A stretch of 64,000 bases of DNA from Phenylobacterium sp. (GTDB lineage: Bacteria; Pseudomonadota; Alphaproteobacteria; Caulobacterales; Caulobacteraceae), in contig NZ_SCTC01000074.1 of assembly GCF_004299445.1 (NCBI RefSeq), forward strand, positions 1-64,000. The letters run 5' to 3'. Positions 17,191 through 25,983 of this stretch are shown here, piece by piece (within the stretch, counting starts at the first letter, position 1; each line of letters starts with the position of its first letter). The notes under the pieces were generated by a model that saw only the letters and a list, made by a program, of their open reading frames with translations, was not told the DNA's origin and ran no database searches. Made by a program: the position numbers and the translations under genes.

Positions 17191-18534
17191 ATGAAGCGTC
17201 TACTGTCAGGCTCTGCGGCGCTTGGCGCGATCCTCGTTTGTGCGCTCGGCGCGCCACACGCGCTCGCCCAGCAGCCGGAGGTGGTCGGCACGGCTCCGGC
17301 CGACGCTCCGGCCGCGCCCGCTCGCGCCGCCCCTGAGGGTCTCTCGGAATCCGTCGCCGCCGTCGTGAACGACGACATCGTATCGACCTACGACCTCGGC
17401 CAGCGGATGCGCCTGCTGATCGCCACGTCGGGCGTGCAGCCCACCCAGGAGAACCTGCCTCAGTTCCAGCGCGAGGCGCTGGTTTCGCTGGTGGACGAGC
17501 ACCTGCAGTTCCAGGAACTGCGCCGTGTCGAGAAAGAGCAGAAGATCGACATCGTCGCTGACGACAATGACGTCAACGAAGACATCGACGACATGGCCAA
17601 GCAGAACAACATGAGCCGGGACCAGTTCCTGGCCTACCTGGCCTCGCGCGGCATCGGCGCCGACACCTTGCGCCAGCAGCTGCGGGCCCAGATCAGCTGG
17701 GGCCGATGGATCCAGGGCCGCTACGGCTCGCGCCTGCGTGTGGGCGACGACCAGATCGCCGCGGCCCAGGCCCTGCTGGCGGCTCAGGCCAGCAAGCCGC
17801 AGTACCAGATCGGCGAAGTGCTGATCGACGCCAACCGCGTGGGCGGCATGCAGCAGGCCATGGCCGGCGCCGCTCAGCTGGTGCAACAGATGCAGCAGGG
17901 CGCACCTTTCCCCTCGGTCGCCCGCCAGTTCTCGGCCCTGCCCACAGCGGCCAACGGCGGCGACGCTGGCTGGGTCAGCCCCGGCGAGATGCCGCCCGAG
18001 GTCGAGGCGGTCCTCGAGCAGATGCGTCCGGGTCAACTGTCGCAGCCGATCCAGGTGCGCGACGGCGTCTACATCCTCTACCTGCGCGACAAGCGCGCTG
18101 GCGGCAGCGCCGAGCTGGTGAACCTGAAACAGGCGGCCGTGGCCCTGGCCCAGGGCGCGTCGGCCGACGAAGAGGCCGCCGCCCGCGCAAAGCTGTCGGG
18201 CCTGAAGCCGCAGATCAAGGACTGCGCCACGCTGGAAGCCACCGCGGCCAAGCTGCCTGGCGTGGTGGCCGGAGACCTGGGCGAGGCCGAAGTCGCCGAC
18301 TTGGCGCCGCAGTTCCAGGACGCGGCGAAGAAGCTGAAGGTCGGCGAGGTCTCAGACCCCATCCGCACCTCGGCCGGCCTGCACCTCGTGGCGGTATGCG
18401 CCCGGCGCGCGGCCGGCGGCGGCATCGCCGACAAGGAGCAGATCGAGCGCCGTCTGCGCGGCCAGCAACTGAGCATGATCGCGCGTCGCTACATGCGCGA
18501 CCTGCGCAACTCGGCCACCATCGAGACCCGGTGA
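17191..18534 (+). CDS. surA: SurA-type periplasmic peptidyl-prolyl isomerase / chaperone
   Basis: 447 residues. Chaperone for outer-membrane proteins such as LptD. A signal peptide (residues 1-28, ending ALAQ) is followed by the SurA N-domain (ESVAAVVNDDIVSTYDLGQRMRLLI). The parvulin domain comes next (about 195-310: IGEVLID, FPSVARQFSALPTAANGGDAGWVSPGEMPPE), then a second degenerate parvulin repeat. The start is ATG 17191; a GTG at 17167 would place eight extra residues before the signal peptide. It sits between lptD and pdxA, the classical lptD-surA-pdxA-rsmA order. Confidence 0.92.
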   Translation: MKRLLSGSAALGAILVCALGAPHALAQQPEVVGTAPADAPAAPARAAPEGLSESVAAVVNDDIVSTYDLGQRMRLLIATSGVQPTQENLPQFQREALVSLVDEHLQFQELRRVEKEQKIDIVADDNDVNEDIDDMAKQNNMSRDQFLAYLASRGIGADTLRQQLRAQISWGRWIQGRYGSRLRVGDDQIAAAQALLAAQASKPQYQIGEVLIDANRVGGMQQAMAGAAQLVQQMQQGAPFPSVARQFSALPTAANGGDAGWVSPGEMPPEVEAVLEQMRPGQLSQPIQVRDGVYILYLRDKRAGGSAELVNLKQAAVALAQGASADEEAAARAKLSGLKPQIKDCATLEATAAKLPGVVAGDLGEAEVADLAPQFQDAAKKLKVGEVSDPIRTSAGLHLVAVCARRAAGGGIADKEQIERRLRGQQLSMIARRYMRDLRNSATIETR

Positions 18535-19538
18535 AGACCGGGCCGCTCGCCCTCACCCTCGGCGATCCGGCTGGCATAGGCCCCGAGATCGTCGTCAAGG
18601 CATGGCGGGCGCTCCGGCTCGAACGGACCCCTTTCTTCGTGGTCGGCGACGCGCGGACCGTGGCCTCGGCCGCGAACGGCGATTGCGACGCCGTGCGCAC
18701 GATCTCGTCGCCCGACGAGGTCGAAGCCGTCTTCGCGGACGCGATCCCCATCCTGGATCTGCCGTTGACGACCCCGGTCGTGGCGGGCCAACCCTCGCCC
18801 GCGGCAGCCGGGGCGATCATCCAGTGGATCGAGACGGCGGTCGGCCTCGCCCTCTCCGGGGCAGTCTCGGGCGTGGTGACGGCGCCGATCGCCAAGGCGC
18901 CGCTCTACGCCGCCGGCTTCAAGTTTCCCGGCCACACCGAGTTTCTGGGCGAGCTGACCTCCGCAGCTAGGTTCGAGGGCGCGCGCGGACCGATCATGAT
19001 GCTGACGGCCGCCGACCTGCGCGCCACGCTGGTGACCGTGCACGAGCCGCTGGCCAGGGTCGCGGACAAGCTGACTCTCGACGCCATCGTCCATGCGGGT
19101 CTCGTCACCGCCCAGGCCATGCAGCGCGACTTTGGCATCGCCGCGCCCCGGATCGCGGTGGCCGGCCTCAACCCCCACGCGGGCGAGAGCGGAACGATCG
19201 GGCAGGAAGAAGTAAGGCTGGTGGAGCCAGCCGTCAGGGCGCTGCGCGAGCTGGGCGTTGACGCCAAGGGCCCCTACCCGGCCGACACCATGTTCCCGGC
19301 CGAGGTGCGCGCCACCTATGACGCTGCGCTGTGCCTCTATCACGACCAGGCGCTGATCCCGGTGAAGATGCTGGACTTCTGGGGTGGCGTGAACGTGACC
19401 CTGGGCCTGCCCATCGTGCGCACCTCGCCCGACCACGGCACCGCCTTCGACATCGCCGGCCGCGGGATCGCCCGACCCGACAGCCTGATCGCCGCCATCC
19501 GGCTGGCCGCCGAGATCGCTGAGCGCCGCCCCCGATGA
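18531..19538 (+). CDS. pdxA: 4-hydroxythreonine-4-phosphate dehydrogenase
   Basis: 335 residues. NAD-dependent oxidation of 4-phosphohydroxy-threonine in the DXP-dependent pyridoxal-phosphate pathway. The GTG start at 18531 overlaps the surA stop by 4 bp (GTGA). The family start LTLGDPAGIGPEI, the metal-binding histidines in FPGHTEFLGEL and LYHDQALIPVK, and the conserved NPHAGESGTIG are all present. The C-terminal RTSPDHGTAFDIAGRG is typical. Confidence 0.96.
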   Translation: MKTGPLALTLGDPAGIGPEIVVKAWRALRLERTPFFVVGDARTVASAANGDCDAVRTISSPDEVEAVFADAIPILDLPLTTPVVAGQPSPAAAGAIIQWIETAVGLALSGAVSGVVTAPIAKAPLYAAGFKFPGHTEFLGELTSAARFEGARGPIMMLTAADLRATLVTVHEPLARVADKLTLDAIVHAGLVTAQAMQRDFGIAAPRIAVAGLNPHAGESGTIGQEEVRLVEPAVRALRELGVDAKGPYPADTMFPAEVRATYDAALCLYHDQALIPVKMLDFWGGVNVTLGLPIVRTSPDHGTAFDIAGRGIARPDSLIAAIRLAAEIAERRPR

Positions 19539-19545
19539 GCCTGAC

Positions 19546-20373
19546 GTGAGCGGCCTCGACACCCTTCCCAGCCTGCGCGACGCGCTGGAGTCGCACGGTC
19601 TCTGGGCCAAGAAGGCGTTCGGGCAGCACTTCCTGCTGGACCTCAATGTGACGCGCAAGATCGCGCGGCTGGCGCAGGTGGGCGAAAGCGATCACGTGAT
19701 CGAAGTGGGCCCCGGCCCCGGCGGCCTCACGCGGGCGCTGTTGGAAACCGGCGCGAAGGTTACGGCCATCGAGAAGGACGAGCGGTTCCAGCCGCTGCTG
19801 GCCGAGGTGGCCGCGGTGGCGCCCAGCCTGACCCTGGTGTTCGACGACGCGCTGAAGGCTGACGAGGCGGCGATCGCGGGCGGCCAGCCGGCGCACATCG
19901 TCTCGAACCTGCCTTACAACGTCGGCACGCCGCTGCTCATCAAGTGGCTGACCGGGCCGTGGACGCCAGCCTCTATGACGCTGATGTTCCAGCGCGAGGT
20001 GGCCGACCGCATCACCGAGGGACCAGGCGACGACGCCTACGGCCGCCTGGCGGTCATCGTCCAGGCCACCTGCCGCGCCCAGCGGGTGCTGGACGCGCCG
20101 GCGCGGGCCTTCACGCCGCCGCCCAAGGTGGACTCGGCGGTGGTACGGCTGGAGCCCCACGTGGAACGGCCCAGCGCGGAGCGCCTCGACGCCCTCCAGC
20201 AGATCACGGCCGCCGCTTTCGGACAGCGCCGCAAGATGCTGCGCTCCAGCCTCAAGCTGATGGGCGGCGAGAGCCTGATCCTGGACGCCGGCATCGACCC
20301 GCAGGCCCGCGCAGAGGTGATCCCGGTCGAGGGCTTCCTGGCCCTGGCCGACGCCTGGCTGGCGCACCGCTAG
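19546..20373 (+). CDS. rsmA: 16S rRNA (adenine1518/1519-N6,N6)-dimethyltransferase
   Basis: 275 residues. Dimethylates the two adjacent adenosines of helix 45 late in 30S assembly (KsgA). Motif I is EVGPGPGGLTRALL near residue 49, the catalytic motif IV is NLPYNVGTPLL, and the C-terminal domain carries FGQRRKMLRSSLK. The N-terminal KKAFGQHFLLDLN is typical. The GTG start at 19546 follows the pdxA stop by 7 bp, so it ends the lptD-surA-pdxA-rsmA string. Confidence 0.97.
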   Translation: MSGLDTLPSLRDALESHGLWAKKAFGQHFLLDLNVTRKIARLAQVGESDHVIEVGPGPGGLTRALLETGAKVTAIEKDERFQPLLAEVAAVAPSLTLVFDDALKADEAAIAGGQPAHIVSNLPYNVGTPLLIKWLTGPWTPASMTLMFQREVADRITEGPGDDAYGRLAVIVQATCRAQRVLDAPARAFTPPPKVDSAVVRLEPHVERPSAERLDALQQITAAAFGQRRKMLRSSLKLMGGESLILDAGIDPQARAEVIPVEGFLALADAWLAHR

Positions 20374-20432
20374 ACCGTCGCCCACTATGGTCGCGGATTC
20401 GCCAAGGCGGATCAGGGGACGGGGGAGCTGCA

Positions 20433-21101
20433 ATGCTGACGCTACTGGGCGTGGCGGCCGTGGTGGTCGGCTTCGCCATTCGGCTGAACCCGCTCCTCGT
20501 GGTGGTGATCGCCGCCTTCATCACGGGCCTCGCCGCCGGGCTTTCGCCGGTCGAAGTGCTCAAGGCGTTCGGAAAGGCGTTCAATGAGAACCGCTTCGTC
20601 AGCGCCGCCTATCTGATCCTGCCGGTGATCGGCGTGGTGGAGCGGGCGGGCCTGCAGGAGCGGGCCCGCACCCTGATCGGCCGGTTCAAGGGCGTATCGG
20701 TCGGCCCCTTCCTGATCGTCTACTTGGCGTTTCGACAGATCACCTCGGCGCTGGGTCTGACCTCGATCGCCGGCCACGCCCAGAGCATCCGGCCCATGGT
20801 GGCCCCGATGGCAGAGGGCGCGGTGGAGGCCCGCACGGGCCCCCTTAACGCCGAAACCCGACAGGCCACGCGCGCCATGGCGTCGGCCACCGACAACATC
20901 GGCCTCTTCTTCGGCGAGGACATCTTCATCGCTATCGGTTCGATCCTCTTGATGGTGGGCTTCCTGGCCACCGCGGGTATCACGATCGACCCGATCCACC
21001 TGTCGATCTGGGCGATTCCGACGGCGATCGTGGCGTTCCTGATCCACGGCGGCCGGCTGCTCGTCTTCGACCGCAAGCTCCGAGCGAGGGCCGGCGCATG
21101 A
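20433..21101 (+). CDS. DUF969-family membrane protein
   Basis: 222 residues, almost wholly hydrophobic, with about five membrane segments (for example residues 2-20, 23-42 and 164-188) and a short polar loop. Conserved-looking loops include VVERAGLQERARTLIGRFKG and ATDNIGLFFGEDIFIA. It resembles one half of an ion-transporter-superfamily carrier. The ATG at 20433 is preceded by GGGGGAGCTG. The stop overlaps the DUF979 gene start by 4 bp, and the pair is followed by DUF2891. The function of the family is not established; a substrate-specific permease built from two polypeptides is my inference. Confidence 0.82.
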   Translation: MLTLLGVAAVVVGFAIRLNPLLVVVIAAFITGLAAGLSPVEVLKAFGKAFNENRFVSAAYLILPVIGVVERAGLQERARTLIGRFKGVSVGPFLIVYLAFRQITSALGLTSIAGHAQSIRPMVAPMAEGAVEARTGPLNAETRQATRAMASATDNIGLFFGEDIFIAIGSILLMVGFLATAGITIDPIHLSIWAIPTAIVAFLIHGGRLLVFDRKLRARAGA

Positions 21102-22048
21102 TCAAGCTGGGCGCGGTCTATGTCCTGGCGGGCCTGGTTTTCGGCGCGTTCGCCGTTCTCAGCGCGATGGATCGCAACAACCGGAAGCGCTTCGGCAACG
21201 CCGCCTTCTGGGCCCTGGTCGCCGCCAGTTTCCTCGCGGGAGACTATCTCGGCGACCTGGGCAACGGCGTGCTTGTGCTGGCGTTGGCCCTGATCGCGGG
21301 CCTGGGTCTGCTGGGCCTAGGCGAACCCGCCACGACCTCACGGGAGGAGCGCCAGGCGCTGGCCGAGCGGTTCGGGGAAAAGCTGTTCATCCCGGCGCTG
21401 ACCCTGCCGGTCGTCGTCGCGTTCGGCGTGCTGGTGCTGAAGCCGGCGACGATCGGCGGCGCACCCTTGCTCGATCCCAAGCAAGCGACACTGATTTCCC
21501 TGGCCCTGGCCGCGGTGATCGCCGTGGGCGTCGGCCTCATCCTCTTGCGCCAGCCGCTGATGAGCCCGCTGCAGGAGGGCCGGCGGCTGATGGACACCGT
21601 GGGCTGGGCGGCGCTGCTGCCCCAGATGCTGGCGGCCCTGGGCGCGGTGTTCGCCATCGCGGGCGTGGGCGAGCTGATCGGCCAGCTGGTGACCAGCTAC
21701 ATCCCGATGGACGCCCGGCTGACCGCCGTCGCTGTCTACTGCCTGGGCACGGCGGGGTTCACGATGATCATGGGCAACGCCTTCGCGGCCTTCCCGGTGA
21801 TGACCGCCGGGATCGGATTGCCGATCCTGATCAAGCAGTTCGGTGGCGATCCTGCAGTAGTCGCCTCGATCGGGATGTTGTCGGGGTTCTGCGGCACGCT
21901 GATGACCCCGCTGGCCGCCAACTTCAATCTGGTGCCCGCCGCGCTGCTGGAACTGCCCGACCGCTATGCGGTCATCAAGGCGCAGATTCCGACGGCGCTC
22001 CCCCTGCTCATCGCCAATGTGATCCTGATGTATGTCCTTGCCTTCTGA
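21098..22048 (+). CDS. DUF979-family membrane protein
   Basis: 316 residues with eight or nine predicted membrane segments. The C-terminal half has small-residue-rich loops (GTAGFTMIMGNAFAAFPVMTA, and GFCGTLMTPLAANFNLVPAA) like the re-entrant hairpins of dicarboxylate- or citrate-type carriers. It partners with the DUF969 protein, overlapping it by 4 bp, and itself overlaps the DUF2891 gene by 17 bp, so all three are probably translated together. Family function is unknown; I infer the larger subunit of a split transporter. Confidence 0.82.
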   Translation: MIKLGAVYVLAGLVFGAFAVLSAMDRNNRKRFGNAAFWALVAASFLAGDYLGDLGNGVLVLALALIAGLGLLGLGEPATTSREERQALAERFGEKLFIPALTLPVVVAFGVLVLKPATIGGAPLLDPKQATLISLALAAVIAVGVGLILLRQPLMSPLQEGRRLMDTVGWAALLPQMLAALGAVFAIAGVGELIGQLVTSYIPMDARLTAVAVYCLGTAGFTMIMGNAFAAFPVMTAGIGLPILIKQFGGDPAVVASIGMLSGFCGTLMTPLAANFNLVPAALLELPDRYAVIKAQIPTALPLLIANVILMYVLAF

Positions 22049-23042
22049 CCGCCTGACGCCGGAATTGGCGTCGAAGTTCGCCCGCATCGCGCTGCGCCAC
22101 GTCGGGCGCGAGTTCCCCAACAAGATGGACACCGTCCTGACCGGGCCGGGCGACGTGAAGGGCCCGCGCGCGCAGCATCCGATCTTCTTCGGCAGCTTCG
22201 ACTGGCACAGCTGCGTCCATGGCTACTGGACCCTGGCGACCGTGCTGCGGCTGCACCCGGACCTTCCCGAAGCGGCCGACATCCGCCCGCTGTTCGATGA
22301 CAGCTTCACGGCCGCAAAGGTGGCCGTGGAGACCGCCTATGTCCTGCGCCCCGCGTCCCGGGGCTTCGAACGGCCCTACGGCTGGGCCTGGCTGCTGAAG
22401 CTGCAGGCCGAGCTCTTGGCGCATGACGCGCCCTGGTCGGCCACCCTGCGACCATTGGCCGACGCGTTCGCGCAGCGGTTCCGGGATTTCCTGCCGCTCG
22501 CAACCTATCCCATCCGGACAGGAGTCCATTCCTCAACGAGCTTCGCGCTGGCGCTGGCCAGCGACTACACCCGCGCCACCGGCGACGCCGAACTGTTCGA
22601 CATGTTCGAGACCAAGGCGCGGCGCTGGCACCGTGACGACCGCGCCGCCCAGGCCTGGGAGCCGTCGCAGGACGACTTCCTGTCGCCGACCCTGATGACC
22701 GCCGTCTGCCTGCGACGGCTGCTGCCGCAGGAAGAGTGGCGTCGCTGGTTCGACAACTATCTGCCGCTGGCCGGAGATCGCCGTCCGGCCAGCCTGTTCA
22801 GTCCTGCGACCGTCAGCGACCGCACCGATGGCAAGATCGCCCACCTGGACGGCCTGAACCTCTCCAGGGCCTGGTGTTGGCGCGAGATCGCATCGGGCCT
22901 GCCGGCCGCCAATCCCGCCCGCGAGGCCGCCGAACGTGCGGCCAACGCGCACCTGGCTGTGGCTTTGCCCCATGTGGCAGGCGACTACATGGGTGAGCAC
23001 TGGCTGGCGTCGTTTGCCCTGCTGGCCCTGCTGGCGCCCTAG
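22032..23042 (+). CDS. DUF2891-family protein, probable soluble enzyme
   Basis: 336 residues with no signal peptide or membrane segment, rich in Trp, His and Arg helices. Motifs such as FFGSFDWHSCVHGYWTLATVL and FERPYGWAWLLKLQAELL recur with an alpha-hairpin spacing that recalls an (alpha/alpha) barrel, though this is only a visual impression. The ATG at 22032 lies 17 bp inside the DUF979 3' end. Strict coupling with two membrane proteins suggests an enzyme that acts on what they carry. No reaction is known to me for this family. Confidence 0.82.
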   Translation: MSLPSDRLTPELASKFARIALRHVGREFPNKMDTVLTGPGDVKGPRAQHPIFFGSFDWHSCVHGYWTLATVLRLHPDLPEAADIRPLFDDSFTAAKVAVETAYVLRPASRGFERPYGWAWLLKLQAELLAHDAPWSATLRPLADAFAQRFRDFLPLATYPIRTGVHSSTSFALALASDYTRATGDAELFDMFETKARRWHRDDRAAQAWEPSQDDFLSPTLMTAVCLRRLLPQEEWRRWFDNYLPLAGDRRPASLFSPATVSDRTDGKIAHLDGLNLSRAWCWREIASGLPAANPAREAAERAANAHLAVALPHVAGDYMGEHWLASFALLALLAP

Positions 23043-23059
23043 CCGGACCCGCCGCCCAG

Positions 23060-24982
23060 TCAGGCCACCGGTTCGGGCGTCCGCTCCAGGACGTAGTCGT
23101 CCGGGTTGGGCGCCAGCGTGGCGCGCCAGTAGTCGATCAGGCCGAAGGGCCAGTTCTGGCTGACCCGTCCGAAGGCGTTCTTGTACCAGCTCGAAACGTT
23201 GGGCGAACCCCAGGCCCAGCCGGCGTTAGCCTCGTCGACCTTGCGATTGAACTCGTCGTAGACCGCCTGCTTCGGCTCCATGGCCGCGGCCCCGGTCTCG
23301 CCCAGCAGCTTGAGACAGCCCACGATGTAGCGGACGGCGCACTCCGAGAAGAAGATGATCGAGCCGTTCACGACGATGTTGGTGTTGGGCCCATAGATCG
23401 TGAACAGGTTGGGGAAACCCGGGTGGGTCATGCCCAGATAGGCGCGCGCGTCGCCACCCCAGGTCTCATGCAGGTCGCGCCCGCCCCGGCCCTTGATCTT
23501 GAGGAACGACAGGAAGTTCGAGGCCTGGAAGCCGGTGCCGTAGATCAGCACGTCCACCTCGTGCTCCTTGCCATCGGCGGTCAGCACGCCCTTCGGCGTG
23601 ATCTTCACGACCTTGTCGGTGACCAGCTCGACGTTGTCGCGCTTCAGCGCCGCCAGCCACACGCCGTTGTCCAGCACCGAGCGCTTGCCGCCGATGGGGT
23701 AGCTGGGCGTGACCTTTTCCAGCAGGTCGGGGCGATCGGCGAGTTGGGTCCGGTAGGACTCTGTGGCCATCGCCCGCAGCATGGCGTTTTCGCCGCTGAC
23801 CGAGTCGGTCGCGTTCCAGGCCGGGTCGGACTTCACCATCGGCAGGAAGCCCTCGGTGGTCATCCAGAAGAGCCAGAACCGGTACCACTTGTCGTAATAG
23901 GGCACGTGCTCGAGCGTCCACTTCACGCCCTCGGGCACATCCTCGTGGTAGTGCGGCACGGGCAGGCCCCAGGGCGGATTGCGCTGGAACACCGTCAGCT
24001 TGGCCACGTCTGGCGCAATTTCAGGCACGAACTGGTAGGCCGAGGCGCCCGTGCCGATTACCGCGACCCGCTTGCCCTTGAGATCGACGTCATGGCGCCA
24101 TTCGGCCGAATGGAACGCGGGGCCCTCGAAGGCGCCCAATCCCTCGATGTCGGGGAAGCGTGGGCGGTTCAGCTGGCCCACGGCGGTGACCACGGCGGTG
24201 GCCTCGACCACCTCGGTCTTGCCGTCCTTACCCTTCAGCGTGGCGCGCCAGACGTTCCGGCCCTCGTCCCAGGCCAGGGTCTCGACCAGCGTCTCGAAGC
24301 GGATGTGCTTCTTCAGGTCGTACTTCTTGGCGATCCCGCGGAAGTACTCCAGCAGCACGGGCTGGGGCGAGAAATGCTGCGGCCAAGCGTGGTTGGGCTC
24401 GAACGAGTAGCTGTACATGTGGTTGGAGTTGTCGACCCGGCAGCCCGGGTAGGTGTTCTCGAACCAGGTGCCGCCGACGTCGGGGTTCTTGTCGACGATC
24501 TCGAACGGCACGCCGGCCTGGCTCAGCCGGATGCCGGTGAGCAGGCCCGACATGCCAGCGCCCACCACCAGGACCTTCATCTTCCGGGCGGCCTGCTGGA
24601 GGTTCGGCGCTTCGAAGTGCGGATCCTTGGTGCTGCGCTCTTCGAGCACCAGTTCATCCACCAGGAAGTCGACGTACTGCTCCGGGATCGGCGCGCCGGC
24701 CACGAAGTCCATCTGCTTGCAGATCGTGGCGTGGTCGGGACGCAGCATCTGCAGGGGTTTGCCGCCAAGGTACGCCTCGATGGCCTCGGCGGCGCGCCTG
24801 CGGATATCGGCCTGGACCTCCTCGGGCAGGCCCGTGTCGCCGCGCGACAGCGGATTGTAGACCGGCGTCCACTCGGCGCGGAGCCAGGAGAGGTCGCCCG
24901 TCATCTGTACGAGGGCGGCCATCAGCGCCGGGAGGTGGGCCTCCTTGAGGGCCTCTTCGATGTCCGCGCGCGCAACTGCCAT
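23060..24982 (-). CDS. Flavin-containing monooxygenase, Baeyer-Villiger type
   Basis: 640 residues. NADPH- and O2-dependent oxygenation of a ketone to an ester is the family reaction. An extra N-terminal region of about 140 residues precedes the FAD Rossmann motif VVGAGMSGL near residue 143. The BVMO fingerprint F-x-G-x3-H-x3-W occurs as FEGPAFHSAEW, and the NADPH motif VIGTGASAYQ follows. The N-terminal extension matches 4-hydroxyacetophenone monooxygenase-like members. The start is ATG 24982 (MAVARADIEEAL) behind GGAACGG; an upstream in-frame start is unlikely. The next minus-strand genes are an aldo/keto reductase and an esterase. The substrate is unknown. Confidence 0.88.
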   Translation of the reverse strand: MAVARADIEEALKEAHLPALMAALVQMTGDLSWLRAEWTPVYNPLSRGDTGLPEEVQADIRRRAAEAIEAYLGGKPLQMLRPDHATICKQMDFVAGAPIPEQYVDFLVDELVLEERSTKDPHFEAPNLQQAARKMKVLVVGAGMSGLLTGIRLSQAGVPFEIVDKNPDVGGTWFENTYPGCRVDNSNHMYSYSFEPNHAWPQHFSPQPVLLEYFRGIAKKYDLKKHIRFETLVETLAWDEGRNVWRATLKGKDGKTEVVEATAVVTAVGQLNRPRFPDIEGLGAFEGPAFHSAEWRHDVDLKGKRVAVIGTGASAYQFVPEIAPDVAKLTVFQRNPPWGLPVPHYHEDVPEGVKWTLEHVPYYDKWYRFWLFWMTTEGFLPMVKSDPAWNATDSVSGENAMLRAMATESYRTQLADRPDLLEKVTPSYPIGGKRSVLDNGVWLAALKRDNVELVTDKVVKITPKGVLTADGKEHEVDVLIYGTGFQASNFLSFLKIKGRGGRDLHETWGGDARAYLGMTHPGFPNLFTIYGPNTNIVVNGSIIFFSECAVRYIVGCLKLLGETGAAAMEPKQAVYDEFNRKVDEANAGWAWGSPNVSSWYKNAFGRVSQNWPFGLIDYWRATLAPNPDDYVLERTPEPVA

Positions 24983-25071
24983 CTGCCGTTCCTGCCCTAG
25001 GTTATCATTGTTCTGAAACCAGCATGCCCGCGGGCGGCGCGCGGCGGAAGTCCTCACGTCGCGTCAGGGAC

Positions 25072-25983
25072 TTAGGTTTGCGCAGACCGTATCCTGGCCA
25101 TGACCTCCGCAGGCAGTTCGCGGCCCGACGCCTGGAGGTTTTCGTGCAGGTGCGACAGGCGCGTGGCGCCGAAGACGGCGGCGCTGACGTCCGGGTTGGC
25201 CAGGACATACGCCAAGGCCGCCTGGGACCCTGACCATTCCGGCAATCGGTGCAGGAAGCCGAAGCGACGGCCGCGGCGAAGTTCGTCCCCGTGCTTGGCG
25301 AGGGCGCGGGCGGCATACCAGAGGTCCTGTGGCCCCCTGAGCCGCGCCAGCAGCGGCCGCGTATGGCCCATCGCCAGGGGCATGCCCGCCAGCACGCCCT
25401 TCCCCGCCGCAGCGGCGCGGGCGATCAGGGGTTCACGCTCGGGCCGCAGAACGTTGTAGTCGACCATGACCGCGTCGATGACCGGAAGGCCGATCGCGTG
25501 GTCGATCACCTCGGGGTCGAAGCTGTTGAGGCCGATGGCCTGCGCCACGCCCCTCGCCTTCAGGCTCTCAAGCGCCGCTTGCATCTCATCGTCCAGTTCG
25601 GTGGCGGACGGCCCGTGGAGCTGAAGCAGGCCCAGGGTCTCGAGGCCAAGGTTCCGCAGGCTGCGCTCGGCGCTGGCGACGATGGCCCCAGGCGTCATGT
25701 CGCGGGCGATGCGGCCGCCGCCCGCATGGTAGGTGCCGGCCTTCGTGGCGATGACCAGCTTCGAGACGTCGCGGCCCTTCAGCGCCCGCCCGAGGCGCGG
25801 CTCGGCCTCGCCCGCCGAGTAGCTGGCCCCGGTGTCGAAGAGCGTGACCCCCAGGTCGATCGCCTCGTGGACAAGACCCAATGCGGTCCCCTCGTCGAAG
25901 CGCGGCTTGCCCCACCAGCTGGCGCAACCGAAACCCAGCTCCGAGACGGTCAGCCCGGTGCGGCCAAGCGGGCGATAGTGCAT
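25072..25983 (-). CDS. Aldo/keto reductase
   Basis: 303 residues, a TIM-barrel NADPH-dependent oxidoreductase. The N-terminus MHYRPLGRTGLTVSELGFG is the family start. The catalytic tetrad can be placed: Asp in LFDTGASYSAGE (with Tyr), Lys in VIATKAGTYH and His in LLQLHGP. A C-terminal NPDVSAAVFGATRLSHLHEN fits the cofactor-binding loop. It resembles the L-fucose/D-threo-aldose dehydrogenase branch. Its ATG shares one base with the stop of the upstream esterase gene, so they form a pair; the monooxygenase follows 89 bp downstream. Confidence 0.9.
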   Translation of the reverse strand: MHYRPLGRTGLTVSELGFGCASWWGKPRFDEGTALGLVHEAIDLGVTLFDTGASYSAGEAEPRLGRALKGRDVSKLVIATKAGTYHAGGGRIARDMTPGAIVASAERSLRNLGLETLGLLQLHGPSATELDDEMQAALESLKARGVAQAIGLNSFDPEVIDHAIGLPVIDAVMVDYNVLRPEREPLIARAAAAGKGVLAGMPLAMGHTRPLLARLRGPQDLWYAARALAKHGDELRRGRRFGFLHRLPEWSGSQAALAYVLANPDVSAAVFGATRLSHLHENLQASGRELPAEVMARIRSAQT

